Origin: Sphingobium sp. AP49
GTDB taxonomy: Bacteria; Pseudomonadota; Alphaproteobacteria; Sphingomonadales; Sphingomonadaceae
Direction of reading: 5' to 3'
Length of the DNA: 64,000 bases
Assembly (NCBI RefSeq): GCF_000281715.2
Contig: NZ_CP124576.1
Span: 1,681,501 to 1,745,500 of the forward strand
Part shown: in pieces, positions 33,188 through 42,550 of the stretch
Layout: every line of letters begins with the position of its first letter
Numbering within the stretch: the first letter of the stretch is position 1
Translations under genes and position numbers: made by a program
Notes under the pieces: model-generated
The model's database searches: none
What the model was told of the DNA's origin: nothing
What the model saw: only the letters and a program-made list of their open reading frames with translations

Positions 33188-36055
33188 ATGTCTGATTCAC
33201 ACATGCAATCCGTCCGTATCGCGCTCTTCGCGGCTTCCGCGTTCGGCGCGCTGTCGCTGGCGCAGGCCGCCGCCGCGCAGGATGCTACCGCACCGGCTGC
33301 AGCCGAAGCGCCCGGTCCGCAGGCCGACGAAACCGCGGACATCGTCGTCACCGGCATCCGCGCCTCGCTGGAAAGCGCCACCAACGCCAAGAAGAATGCC
33401 GTTGCCTTTGGCGACTCCATCTTCGCGGAAGACATCGGCAAGCTGCCCGCCACCAACCTGGCTGAAACGCTGAACCGCATGCCCGGCGTGCGCCTCAACC
33501 GCGACATCAATGGCGAAGGCACCCAGGTCGCGATCCGCGGCCTTGGCCCCAGCTTCACCCGCGTCCTGCTCAACGGCTCGCAGCTTCAGGTCGCGTCGGA
33601 CGGCGGCACCAACGGCGGCAGCGCCAACCGTGAAGTCGATCTCGACTTCTTCCCGTCCGAACTCTTCACCCGCCTCGATCTCGCCAAGAGTCCGACGCCC
33701 TCGACGCTGGAAGGCGGCATTGCCGGTACCGTCAACCTGCGCAACGCCCGTCCCTTCGACAAGCCGGGCACCCATGTCACCGTGGTGGCGCAGGGCCAAT
33801 ATACTGACAGCAATGACAAGCTGTCGCCGCGCGGCGCGATCGTCGCCAGCCACACCACCGATACCTTCGGCATCCTGGTCGGCGTCGCCGGGGTCAAGAC
33901 CAAGACCCGCGTCGACGGCTTTGAAACGGTCGGCTGGACCGACGGCAATCTGGGCGCGGGCGATCCGGGCGGCAATAATTTCTCCTGGGCCTCGGTCGTT
34001 CCCAACAATGCCGGCCATGGCCTGGTCGCCGGCCAGCCGGTCGATGTCGTCGCGACCTCGGGCTTGACCCGCAGCCAGCTGAGCACCGCCTTGCTCCCGC
34101 GTCTGGGCCGCGAAAGCCTGACCGATGGCGATCGTTCGCGCATCTCGGCGCTCGGCTCGATCGAATGGCGCCCGTCGGATGAACTCCACTTCGCCCTGGA
34201 CGGCATGTGGGCCAAGTCGGAGCGTAATTACAGCAAGGTCAACATGAACTGGCAGGTCCGCAATTCCGGGCCGGGCACCAGCGCGCAGTCGACCGGCGGC
34301 ATGATCCCGATCGACCTCACTGTCGACGACAATGGCGTGGTGACCAGCGGCACCTTTGCCAACTCCTCCTATTTCCTCGAAGCCAGCCTGTTCAAGCAGA
34401 CGACCAAATTCTGGAACGTCAATCCCAGCCTGACCTGGCAGCCGGCCGACAATCTGAAGGTCGACCTCAGCGCCAATTATTCCAAGAGCAAATTCTTCCG
34501 CGAGCAGCCGACCTGGGCGTTCCAGACGACCCCGCAGTCGGGTGTCGATGTCTATTATGACAATACGGGCGGCGAATATCCGTCGATCACATCCAATCTC
34601 GACCTCAACGATCCGAACAATGGCAGCTGGCAATGGTATCGCCAGAATGTCTCGCTGGTGAAGCGCGACACGACGACCAAGGGTACGCATCTCGACGTCA
34701 CCTATGGCGACGACATGTTCAACGTAAAGGTCGGTGCCGCCTATGACCGGGCGGAACGCTCGATCCGCGCCTATGACAACAGCCCGGCCTATCAGTTGTC
34801 GGTTTGTGGCACAGGCTGCACCGGCGCGACCGGTTCGGTTCCGACCAGCGCGATCCCGCAATATCTGATGAGCTCTTCGGCAGCGGGCTTCATCGTGCCC
34901 GATTTCGATGCGCTCAAGCAGGCGACCAACTATGCCAGCTATCGTGACAGCGCGCCGGAAACCCGTGGTGCCGTCACCGGCGGCGCGACCGGCGACATGG
35001 ATGAAAAGGTCTGGGGCGCCTATTTCGAGTTGAACGGCGTTGTCGATATTGCCGGGCGTGACCTGCACATCAATACCGGCATGCGCTATGCCCACACCGA
35101 TCAGACCGTCGTCGGACCCAGCCAGATCGGCACCGCGATCGTCGATATCACCTCGGCATCGAGCTACGAGAATTTCCTGCCGTCGATCAACCTGACCTAT
35201 GACGTCATGAACAATGTCCGGCTGCGTGCCTCGGCGTCGCGGACGATGACCCGTCCCGATGCCAGCCAGATCCTGCCGGGCATCACCTTCTCCGATCCGT
35301 CAGCGCTGGTGGCAACGGCGGGCAATCCCAACCTTCAGCCCTACACGTCGGACAATTATGACATCGGCGGCGAATTCTACACCGGCGGCATCGGTTATGT
35401 CGGCGTGTCGCTGTTCCAGAAGAATGTCCAGGGCTTCACCGTCACCACTTCCGATCAGGTTGCCTTCGGGTCGCTCAACATTCCGTTCGACAGCCTGATC
35501 TCGACCCAGCAGAATGCGCTCAACGACCGGTCGCTCCAGACTGGCGTGCCGGTCAATGATCTGCCGATCACGGTCAACCGCCCGATCAACCTCAAGGATC
35601 TCAAGATCCAGGGTATCGAACTGACCTGGGTGCAGCCGCTCGACTTCCTGGTGAAGGGCCTGGGCTTCTCGGCCAACGGCACCTATCTCAAGCAGAAGTC
35701 GTCGTCCGGCCTGGTCGCGACCGGCGTGTCGCCCTACAGCTACAACCTGCAGGGCTTCTACGAAAATGACGACCTGTCGGTCAGCGTCAACTATGTCTGG
35801 AATGACGATGCGATCGCGGTGAACGGCCCGCAGAACGGCATCAACGGCGCCGATCTCAAGTCGGATGCCCGGGGCCAGCTCGACATGTCGGCCGGCTATC
35901 AGCTGCCCTTCTTCAACAAGGCGCTGCGCCTGACGGTCGATGTGCTCAACATCACCAATGAATCGATCCGCACCACCTTTGAATATTCGAATGCGGCCTA
36001 TTCGGTCTATTATCCGGGCCGCACGGTGCTGGCGGGCATTCGGGCCAACTTCTGA
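33188..36055 (+). CDS. TonB-dependent receptor, probable xylo-oligosaccharide importer
   Basis: 955-residue outer-membrane receptor: signal peptide ending AAAAQ (about residue 31), TonB-box-like DIVVTGIRASLESA, plug with FAEDIGKLPATNLAETLNRM and IRGLGPSFTRVLLNG, then a large barrel ending VLAGIRANF. This IRASLESA/KLPATNLAE subclass is the carbohydrate-type receptor abundant in Caulobacter and sphingomonads, unlike the siderophore receptor at 13.8 kb. It lies just after the glucuronate operon, with its own XylR-type operator, so decorated xylo-oligosaccharides are the likely cargo. Ribosome site GGGAGAGGGG precedes ATG 33188. Confidence 0.92.
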   Translation: MSDSHMQSVRIALFAASAFGALSLAQAAAAQDATAPAAAEAPGPQADETADIVVTGIRASLESATNAKKNAVAFGDSIFAEDIGKLPATNLAETLNRMPGVRLNRDINGEGTQVAIRGLGPSFTRVLLNGSQLQVASDGGTNGGSANREVDLDFFPSELFTRLDLAKSPTPSTLEGGIAGTVNLRNARPFDKPGTHVTVVAQGQYTDSNDKLSPRGAIVASHTTDTFGILVGVAGVKTKTRVDGFETVGWTDGNLGAGDPGGNNFSWASVVPNNAGHGLVAGQPVDVVATSGLTRSQLSTALLPRLGRESLTDGDRSRISALGSIEWRPSDELHFALDGMWAKSERNYSKVNMNWQVRNSGPGTSAQSTGGMIPIDLTVDDNGVVTSGTFANSSYFLEASLFKQTTKFWNVNPSLTWQPADNLKVDLSANYSKSKFFREQPTWAFQTTPQSGVDVYYDNTGGEYPSITSNLDLNDPNNGSWQWYRQNVSLVKRDTTTKGTHLDVTYGDDMFNVKVGAAYDRAERSIRAYDNSPAYQLSVCGTGCTGATGSVPTSAIPQYLMSSSAAGFIVPDFDALKQATNYASYRDSAPETRGAVTGGATGDMDEKVWGAYFELNGVVDIAGRDLHINTGMRYAHTDQTVVGPSQIGTAIVDITSASSYENFLPSINLTYDVMNNVRLRASASRTMTRPDASQILPGITFSDPSALVATAGNPNLQPYTSDNYDIGGEFYTGGIGYVGVSLFQKNVQGFTVTTSDQVAFGSLNIPFDSLISTQQNALNDRSLQTGVPVNDLPITVNRPINLKDLKIQGIELTWVQPLDFLVKGLGFSANGTYLKQKSSSGLVATGVSPYSYNLQGFYENDDLSVSVNYVWNDDAIAVNGPQNGINGADLKSDARGQLDMSAGYQLPFFNKALRLTVDVLNITNESIRTTFEYSNAAYSVYYPGRTVLAGIRANF

Positions 36056-36075
36056 TCCTCCCCAAGGAAAACTAC

Positions 36076-36103
36076 AGGGCCGGCCGCAACGCCGGCCCTT
36101 TTT
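36076..36103 (+). terminator. Terminator of TonB-dependent receptor
   Basis: AGGGCCGGC and GCCGGCCCT arms with a six-base loop, followed by five T, twenty bases after the receptor stop codon. Confidence 0.9.
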
Positions 36104-36221
36104 CTTGAAAGGGGTGGGAAGGCAAGCAGGCCTTTCAATGTCGGAGGATCTTTGATCTACCCCGCTCCCTGACGTCATCATGTGGCAGCCGCTTTGGCCA
36201 GACCCGATTGAAAGAAAGCCG

Positions 36222-37451
36222 ATGATCCGCCCGTTCCTCGCCAGCCTGACGCTTGCCCTATTGGCATGCCAGCCCGTCGCGGCGAAGACCTGCACGCCGA
36301 CCTGGGTTTCAGGCTGGGCCTCCTCGCAATTCCGGCCGACCGGCGACGCGGTGCTGCCGGCGGGTACGCTGGCGGACCAGACCCTGCGTCAGATCATCCG
36401 CCCCTCGGTCGCGGGCGATCATGTCCGCGTCCGCCTGTCGAACACCGCCGGAACGCAACCGCTGCATATCGCCGGCGCCAGCATCGCCCGCGCGCGCGGG
36501 GCAGCATCGGCGGCGGTCGATCCGGCGACGCTGGTCTCGCTGCGGTTCGACGGCCAGCCGGAGGTGGTCATTCCCGCCGGCGCCGACTATCTGTCCGATC
36601 CGGTCGCCCTGCCGGTGCAGGCCCGCGACAATCTCGCGGTGTCGATCCGCTATCAGGGCGACCCCGAACAGACATCCCATCCCGGATCGCGTGCGACATC
36701 CTGGCATCTGGCCGGCGATCATCTGACCGATGATGCGATGGCGGGCGCCGCCAGTTTCGACCATTGGTTCCATCTTGCCGCAGTCGAGGTGCAGCGCTGT
36801 GCGCCCGGTCGCCTGATCGTGGCGCTGGGCGATTCCATCACCGATGGCAAGGGATCGACCACCAACGGCAATGACCGCTGGACCGACCGGCTGATCGACC
36901 GGCTTCAGGCCGACCCGAAGCGGCGCGACATCGCCGTCGTCAATCAGGGGATCGGCGGCAACCGGCTGCTGAATGACGGCCTCGGCCCCAATGCGCTGGC
37001 CCGGTTCGACCGCGACGTGCTGGCCCAGCCGGGCGTCACCCATCTGATCCTGCTGGAAGGGGTCAATGACCTTGGCACGCTGACCCGCGATGCGCCCGTC
37101 AGCCTGGACGCGCACAAGGCCCATGTCGCCCGCATCATCGGCGCCTATCGCCAGATCATCGCCCGCGCCCATGCGCGCGGCATACAGGTGATCGGCGCCA
37201 CCATCATGCCCTTTGTCGGCAATGATTATTATCATGCCGATGCCCAGAATGAGGCGGATCGGCAGGCCGTGAATGCCTGGATCCGCGCGCCGGGGAATTT
37301 TGACGGGCTGGTCGACTTCGACCGGGCAACCCGCGATCCGGCCCGCCCCGATCGGTTGCTGCCGGCCTATGATGGCGGTGATGCGCTCCACCCCAACCCG
37401 GCCGGCTATCGCGCCATGGGCGACGCGGTGGCGCTGGCATTGTTCGATTAA
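36222..37451 (+). CDS. Exported SGNH/GDSL hydrolase (probable carbohydrate esterase)
   Basis: 409 residues with a signal peptide (MIRPFLASLTLALLACQPVAA). After a ~185-residue beta-rich N-terminal part come the SGNH blocks: LGDSITDGKGS (nucleophile Ser), GIGGNRLL (oxyanion Gly), EGVNDLG (Asn) and ALHPNPAGY (Asp-x-x-His-type block). Exported SGNH enzymes next to hemicellulose genes often remove acetyl groups from xylan, which fits here, but the substrate is inferred only from context. It is separated from the receptor by a terminator and has no LacI-type operator, so it is a separate unit. Confidence 0.85.
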   Translation: MIRPFLASLTLALLACQPVAAKTCTPTWVSGWASSQFRPTGDAVLPAGTLADQTLRQIIRPSVAGDHVRVRLSNTAGTQPLHIAGASIARARGAASAAVDPATLVSLRFDGQPEVVIPAGADYLSDPVALPVQARDNLAVSIRYQGDPEQTSHPGSRATSWHLAGDHLTDDAMAGAASFDHWFHLAAVEVQRCAPGRLIVALGDSITDGKGSTTNGNDRWTDRLIDRLQADPKRRDIAVVNQGIGGNRLLNDGLGPNALARFDRDVLAQPGVTHLILLEGVNDLGTLTRDAPVSLDAHKAHVARIIGAYRQIIARAHARGIQVIGATIMPFVGNDYYHADAQNEADRQAVNAWIRAPGNFDGLVDFDRATRDPARPDRLLPAYDGGDALHPNPAGYRAMGDAVALALFD

Positions 37452-37468
37452 GGACAGGGGAACGCGTG

Positions 37469-37738
37469 ATGGTCGTCACGCGGCAATTTTGTGAAATCCG
37501 CTACGGCCTTCGTGAAAGGGGGGCGGTGGTGATCGACAAAGCGCCAAGGAAATATCGTCTTCAGGACTATGTGAATGCTGAGGCGGACGTGCTGTTTCGC
37601 AGTGATGAGGAAGTGATCCAGATCTGGCGCTCCACGACCGATTATCAACGCTTGACCCCGCATCAGAAGGCCGCGCGTGCCGAATTGCAGCGTCGTGGCA
37701 TCCGGCTGGAAGGGGCATCGGTGCCCCGCGACACCTGA
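37469..37738 (+). CDS. Hypothetical small protein
   Basis: Up to 89 residues from ATG 37469, or 69 from GTG 37529, which has the stronger ribosome site (AAAGGGGGG). The core reads RKYRLQDYVNAEADVLFRSD then EVIQIWRSTTDYQRLTPHQK and a basic end; it is charged, probably alpha-helical and cytoplasmic. No family recognised. It ends five bases before the convergent putR stop. Both the start and the status of the gene remain uncertain. Confidence 0.5.
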   Translation: MVVTRQFCEIRYGLRERGAVVIDKAPRKYRLQDYVNAEADVLFRSDEEVIQIWRSTTDYQRLTPHQKAARAELQRRGIRLEGASVPRDT

Positions 37739-37742
37739 CATC

Positions 37743-38228
37743 TTATCGTCGTGGTCGTTGGCTGCCCGATTCCAATACGGTCTCCATCGCCACGAAGGTC
37801 GATGTGCTGGCGACATGGGGCAGGGCGGATATTTTTTCGCCCAGGACGATGCGATAGCGCCTGATGTCGGCGGTGCGGACCTTGAGCAGATAGTCGAAAT
37901 TGCTCGCCAACATATGGCATTCCTCGACCTCCGGGATACGCCGGACCGCCGCATTGAATTCCCGCAACGCATTCTCGCGCGTGTCGCTCAGCTTCACCTC
38001 GGTAAAGGCGACATGATCCATCCCCAGCTTGGCCGGATCGACGATCGCGCGAAATCCGCGAATGACGCCGCTCTCCTGCAACCGCTTCAACCGCACCTGG
38101 CACGGCGTCTTGGACAGGCCGACGCTGGCGGCCAGGTCGGTCACGGTCATGCGACCATCCTCGACCAGGGCGGCGATGATACGCCGGTCGAACTCGTCCA
38201 ATTCGACCATGGTTGCCCTATTATCCAT
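37743..38228 (-). CDS. putR: Lrp/AsnC-family regulator of proline catabolism
   Basis: 161 residues: N-terminal helix-turn-helix (DEFDRRIIAALVEDGRMT ... DLAASVGLSKTPCQVRLKRL) and a C-terminal RAM effector domain (FTEVKLSD, VEECHMLASNFDYLLKVR). It is divergent from putA with ~100 bp between the two. This is the classic alphaproteobacterial PutR/PutA layout, where PutR activates putA in response to proline. Start could be at 38228 or the next Met (38210). It is likely to bind the AT-rich intergenic region. Confidence 0.9.
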   Translation of the reverse strand: MDNRATMVELDEFDRRIIAALVEDGRMTVTDLAASVGLSKTPCQVRLKRLQESGVIRGFRAIVDPAKLGMDHVAFTEVKLSDTRENALREFNAAVRRIPEVEECHMLASNFDYLLKVRTADIRRYRIVLGEKISALPHVASTSTFVAMETVLESGSQRPRR

Positions 38229-38244
38229 CCAATTTACCTGATTA

Positions 38245-38282
38245 ATGCCATCTAATAAGTCATATTGTCACATTTCTGGCAT
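38245..38282. promoter_or_regulatory. Candidate PutR binding region
   Basis: The putR-putA gap holds an AT-rich stretch bounded by ATGCCA (38245-38250) and TGGCAT (38277-38282), a widely spaced inverted repeat as Lrp-type dimers or octamers often use. No biochemical basis; proposed from position and symmetry. Confidence 0.35.
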
Positions 38283-38326
38283 TTGAAAAGACGGAACGAA
38301 ATCCGGCTTTGGATTATTCTGGTCGC

Positions 38327-41300
38327 ATGACCGACCAGACCCCCTTTGCCGCCTTCGCCCCCGCCATTCGCGACCAGTCGCCGCTGCGCCAGGCGATCAC
38401 CGCCGCCTATCGCCGGGACGAGGCTGAGTGCCTTGCCCCGCTGCTCGACGCGGCGACGCTGCCCGACGCCACCCGCGCTGCCGTGGCGGACACGGCGCGC
38501 CATCTGGTCACCACCCTGCGCGCCAATCACAAGGGTACCGGGGTCGAGGGGCTGGTGCAGGAATATTCGCTCTCCAGTCAGGAGGGCGTGGCGCTGATGT
38601 GCCTGGCCGAAGCGCTGCTGCGCATCCCCGACAAGGGCACGCGCGACGCCCTGATCCGTGACAAGATCGCCGATGGCGACTGGGGCTCGCATCTGGGCGG
38701 CGGCAAGTCGCTGTTCGTCAACGCCGCGACCTGGGGCCTGGTCGTCACCGGCAAGCTGGTCGGCAGCGTCGATGATCGCGGCCTGGCGGCGGCGCTCGCT
38801 CGTCTGGTCGCGCGCGCCGGCGAGCCGGTGATCCGTCGCGGCGTCGACCTCGCCATGCGGATGATGGGCGAACAGTTCGTCACCGGCGAGACGATCAAGG
38901 AGGCGGTCAAGCGCGCCAAGGAACTGGAGGCCAAGGGCTTCGCCTACAGCTATGACATGCTGGGCGAGGCGGCGACCACTGCTGCCGATGCCGCGCGCTA
39001 TTATGCCGATTATGAAAAGGCGATCCACGCCATCGGCAAGGCGTCGGCCGGTCGCGGCATCTATGCCGGCCCGGGCATCTCGATCAAGCTGTCGGCGCTC
39101 CATCCGCGCTATGTCCGGGCGCAGGCCGACCGGGTGATGGGCGAATTGCTGCCGGCGGTGAAGCAACTGGCGCTGCTCTCGAAGCGCTACGACATCGGCC
39201 TCAACATTGACGCGGAGGAGGCGGATCGCCTCGAACTCTCGCTCGACCTGCTCGAAAGCCTGGCGCTCGATCCCGACCTCGCCGGCTGGGATGGTCTTGG
39301 CTTCGTCGTCCAGGGCTATGGCAAGCGCTGCCCCTTCGTCATCGACTGGATCATCGACCTTGCCCGCCGCGCCGATCGCCGGATGATGGTGCGCCTGGTC
39401 AAGGGCGCCTATTGGGATGCGGAGATCAAGCGCGCGCAGGTCGATGGCCTCGCCGACTTCCCGGTCTATACCCGCAAGGTCCATACAGACGTCGCCTATG
39501 TCGCCTGCGCCAAGAAGCTGCTGGCCGCGCCCGACGCCGTCTTCCCGCAATTCGCCACCCATAATGCCCAGACGCTGGCCACCATCTACCAGATGGCCGG
39601 GCCGGACTTCGCGATCGGCAAATATGAGTTCCAGTGCCTGCACGGCATGGGCGAGCCGCTCTATGAACAGGTCGTCGGCAAGGACAAGCTCGACCGTCCG
39701 TGCCGCATCTATGCGCCGGTCGGCACGCATGAGACCTTGCTCGCCTATCTCGTCCGCCGCCTGCTGGAAAATGGCGCGAACAGCAGCTTCGTCAACCGCA
39801 TCGCCGACCCCGATGTCTCGATTGACGAGATGATCGCCGACCCGGTCGAGATCGTCCGCGCCATGCCGCATCCCGGCGCCCGGCATGACCAGATCGCCGC
39901 GCCCGCCGGCCTTTATCCCGATCGCCGCAATTCCAATGGCATCGACCTCAGCGACGAGGGCGCGCTCGCCGCGCTGACGCAGGCGCTGCAGCACAGCGCC
40001 GCCATCGCCTGGACTGCCGCGCCCGAGGGCGGGGAAGGGGAGGCGCGCCCGGTCTGCAACCCCGCCGACCATCGCGACATTGTCGGCACCGTCTGGGAAG
40101 CGAGCGCCGACCATGCCCGCGCCGCCGCGATCCGCGCCGCCAACGCCTGCTGGCCCAACACGCCCGTCGCCGATCGCGCCGTCCTGCTGGATCGGGCGGC
40201 CGACGCGATGCAGGACCGGATGCCGGTGCTGCTCGGCCTCATCATGCGCGAAGCGGGCAAGTCGCTGCCCAACGCCATCGCCGAAGTGCGCGAGGCGATC
40301 GACTTCCTGCGCTATTATGCGGCGCAGGCGGGCACCACCTTCGGCCCGGATCAGGCGCCGCTGGGTCCGATCACCTGCATCAGCCCCTGGAACTTCCCGC
40401 TCGCCATCTTCACCGGGCAGGTTGCGGCCGCACTGGTCGCGGGCAATCCGGTGCTGGCCAAGCCTGCCGAGGAAACCCCGCTGATCGCAGCCGAAGCCGT
40501 CCGCCTGCTGCATGAAGCCGGCGTGCCCGGCGATGCGCTGCAACTGCTGCCCGGCGACGGCCGGATCGGCGCTGCGCTGGTCGCCGCGCCGGAAACGGCG
40601 GGCGTCATGTTCACCGGCTCGACCGAGGTCGCCCGGCTGATCCAGCGCCAGCTCGCCACCCGCCTGTCGCCCGCCGGCAAGCCGATCCCGCTGATCGCCG
40701 AAACCGGCGGCCAGAATGCGATGATCGTCGACAGTTCGGCGCTGGCGGAACAGGTGGTGGCCGACGTCATCGCCTCCGCCTTCGACAGCGCCGGCCAGCG
40801 CTGCTCGGCGCTGCGCATCCTGTGCCTGCAGGAAGATGTCGCCGATCGTACCCTTACCATGCTGAAGGGCGCGCTCAGGGAATTGCGCATCGGCCGCACC
40901 GATCGGCTCGCGGTCGACACCGGCCCGGTCATCACGGCCGAGGCGAAGGCGGGCATCGAACAGCATATCGCATCGATGCGTGCGCTCGGCCGCAAGGTCG
41001 AGCAGCAGGATCTGCCGGAAGAGGCTGCGCACGGCACTTTCGTCGCGCCGACCATCATCGAACTGGACAGCATCGCCGACCTCACCCGCGAGATATTCGG
41101 CCCGGTGCTGCACGTCATCCGTTTCCGTCGCGAGCGGATGGATGCGCTGGTCGATGCGATCAACGCCACCGGCTATGGCCTGACCTTCGGCCTGCACACC
41201 CGCCTCGACGAGACGGTGGCGCGCGTCACCGCGCGGGTGAAGGCCGGCAATATCTATGTGAACCGCAACGTCATCGGCGCGATCGTCGGGGTGCAGCCGT

Positions 41301-41935
41301 TCGGCGGGCGCGGCCTGTCGGGCACCGGGCCAAAGGCAGGCGGTCCGCTCTATCTCGGCCGCCTGACCCGCACCGCGCCGGTCTTTGCCGAGCGGGTCGG
41401 CTATCTCGCCTCGCCGATCCATGATTTCGTGAGCTGGCTGGAGGCACAGGACGATCATGAAGCGGCGGCGGTCGCGCGCCATTATGGCGATGCGTCGGCG
41501 CTCGGCGTCGAACTGGCGCTGCCCGGCCCGGTCGGCGAGACCAACCTCTATGCGCTGCATCCGCGCGGCCTGCTGCTGCTGCGTCCGGGCACGCGGCGTG
41601 GCCTGCTCGCCCAGATGGCCGCCGTGCTGGCGACCGGCAACCGCGCTATGATCGAGGGCGCTCCGCTGCCGCAGGGCCTGCCCGCCAGCGTCGCCGCCCA
41701 TTTTATCGCCCAGCCGGATGCGCCCTTCGCCGCGATGCTGGTGGAGGGGGATGCCGACCAGATCCTCGCCGCAACCGGGGCGGTGGCCGAACTGGACGGG
41801 CCGATCGTCACTGTCCATGCAGCCGCGCTGGGCGACGAGCGCGCCTGGCATCTCGACTGGCTGCTGGAGGAGGTATCGACCTCCATCAACACGACCGCCG
41901 CGGGCGGCAATGCCAGCCTGATGATGATCGGCTGA
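38327..41935 (+). CDS. putA: Bifunctional proline dehydrogenase / pyrroline-5-carboxylate dehydrogenase
   Basis: 1202 residues. Oxidises proline to glutamate in two steps (FAD-dependent, then NAD-dependent) with substrate channelling. The order is an N-terminal helical arm, the proline dehydrogenase barrel (LGEAATTAADAARYYADYEK, GISIKLSALHPRY, NIDAEEADRLELSLDL, MVRLVKGAYWDAEIKRAQ), then the aldehyde dehydrogenase with Glu792 (IAETGGQNA) and catalytic Cys826 (DSAGQRCSALRI), and a ~200-residue C-terminal domain. The ribbon-helix-helix DNA-binding domain of enteric PutA is absent, which agrees with the separate regulator PutR. I chose ATG 38327 over an upstream TTG. Confidence 0.97.
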   Translation: MTDQTPFAAFAPAIRDQSPLRQAITAAYRRDEAECLAPLLDAATLPDATRAAVADTARHLVTTLRANHKGTGVEGLVQEYSLSSQEGVALMCLAEALLRIPDKGTRDALIRDKIADGDWGSHLGGGKSLFVNAATWGLVVTGKLVGSVDDRGLAAALARLVARAGEPVIRRGVDLAMRMMGEQFVTGETIKEAVKRAKELEAKGFAYSYDMLGEAATTAADAARYYADYEKAIHAIGKASAGRGIYAGPGISIKLSALHPRYVRAQADRVMGELLPAVKQLALLSKRYDIGLNIDAEEADRLELSLDLLESLALDPDLAGWDGLGFVVQGYGKRCPFVIDWIIDLARRADRRMMVRLVKGAYWDAEIKRAQVDGLADFPVYTRKVHTDVAYVACAKKLLAAPDAVFPQFATHNAQTLATIYQMAGPDFAIGKYEFQCLHGMGEPLYEQVVGKDKLDRPCRIYAPVGTHETLLAYLVRRLLENGANSSFVNRIADPDVSIDEMIADPVEIVRAMPHPGARHDQIAAPAGLYPDRRNSNGIDLSDEGALAALTQALQHSAAIAWTAAPEGGEGEARPVCNPADHRDIVGTVWEASADHARAAAIRAANACWPNTPVADRAVLLDRAADAMQDRMPVLLGLIMREAGKSLPNAIAEVREAIDFLRYYAAQAGTTFGPDQAPLGPITCISPWNFPLAIFTGQVAAALVAGNPVLAKPAEETPLIAAEAVRLLHEAGVPGDALQLLPGDGRIGAALVAAPETAGVMFTGSTEVARLIQRQLATRLSPAGKPIPLIAETGGQNAMIVDSSALAEQVVADVIASAFDSAGQRCSALRILCLQEDVADRTLTMLKGALRELRIGRTDRLAVDTGPVITAEAKAGIEQHIASMRALGRKVEQQDLPEEAAHGTFVAPTIIELDSIADLTREIFGPVLHVIRFRRERMDALVDAINATGYGLTFGLHTRLDETVARVTARVKAGNIYVNRNVIGAIVGVQPFGGRGLSGTGPKAGGPLYLGRLTRTAPVFAERVGYLASPIHDFVSWLEAQDDHEAAAVARHYGDASALGVELALPGPVGETNLYALHPRGLLLLRPGTRRGLLAQMAAVLATGNRAMIEGAPLPQGLPASVAAHFIAQPDAPFAAMLVEGDADQILAATGAVAELDGPIVTVHAAALGDERAWHLDWLLEEVSTSINTTAAGGNASLMMIG

Positions 41936-41943
41936 TAGTGAAA

Positions 41944-41972
41944 AGGGCGGCCCGCACAGGCCGCCCTTTTTC
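41944..41972 (+). terminator. putA terminator
   Basis: AGGGCGGCC and GGCCGCCCT arms with a six-base loop, followed by five T, ten bases after the putA stop. It may also serve the convergent ohr gene, whose transcript ends in A-rich sequence on the other side. Confidence 0.9.
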
Positions 41973-41993
41973 TTTGTGGCAGGTTGCCGTGCG

Positions 41994-42422
41994 TCAGGCG
42001 ACGCTCAGGCGCACGTCGATATTGCCGCGCGTGGCGTGCGAATAGGGGCAGATTGTGTCCGCTTCGGCGACCAGCGCCTCGGCAGCAGCCTTGTCGACGC
42101 CCGGCAGGCTGATTTCCAGCGCGACGTCCAGGCCAAAGCCCTTGTCGCTGCGCGGGCCGATCCCGACCGTGGCAGTGACGCTGGCGTCGGCGGGCACGCG
42201 GGGCAGGTCCTTGTCCTGGCTGGCCGCGAACTTCATCGCGCCCAGGAAGCAGGCGGCATAGCCCGACGCGAAAAGCTGTTCGGGATTATTGCCCTGGCCG
42301 TTGCCGCCCAGTTCCTTGGGCGTGCCCAGCGTCACCGCGAAGCTGCCATCGGTGGTTGCGGCCTTGCCGTCGCGGCCGCCGGTTGCGGTGGCGCTGGTGG
42401 AATAGAGGATCTTGCTGCTCAT
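41994..42422 (-). CDS. ohr: Organic hydroperoxide resistance protein (Ohr/OsmC family)
   Basis: 142-residue thiol peroxidase that reduces organic hydroperoxides to alcohols using lipoylated or dithiol donors. The two redox cysteines are Cys58 (GYAACFLGAM) and Cys125 (TICPYSHATRGN), and the NPEQLFASG motif precedes the first. It is divergent from the MarR-type regulator gene, with two identical operator cores in between. Length and motifs are normal for Ohr as opposed to OsmC proper. Confidence 0.95.
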   Translation of the reverse strand: MSSKILYSTSATATGGRDGKAATTDGSFAVTLGTPKELGGNGQGNNPEQLFASGYAACFLGAMKFAASQDKDLPRVPADASVTATVGIGPRSDKGFGLDVALEISLPGVDKAAAEALVAEADTICPYSHATRGNIDVRLSVA

Positions 42423-42456
42423 CGATCGGTCCTTTCATTTAATCATCTGCGATTAA

Positions 42457-42523
42457 ATCGCGTGCGATCTATATGTGTCTGTCGATGCGAGTCGTCAACC
42501 CTTGCGATCATATCGCGTGCGAT
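42457..42523. promoter_or_regulatory. Two OhrR operators between ohr and ohrR
   Basis: ATCGCGTGCGAT occurs twice (42457-42468 and 42512-42523), each followed by a TATAT-containing stretch, with centres 55 bp apart. One copy lies nearer each divergent gene. This is the expected layout for a MarR-type repressor controlling its own gene and ohr. Confidence 0.75.
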
Positions 42524-42550
42524 TTATATTTCGGGGCAAGGAGTATCGCC

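Noticed and set aside
38252..41851. A 1199-codon open frame on the minus strand across putA
   Set aside because: Antisense shadow of putA with no recognisable domain and the same His/Arg/Gly-rich character.
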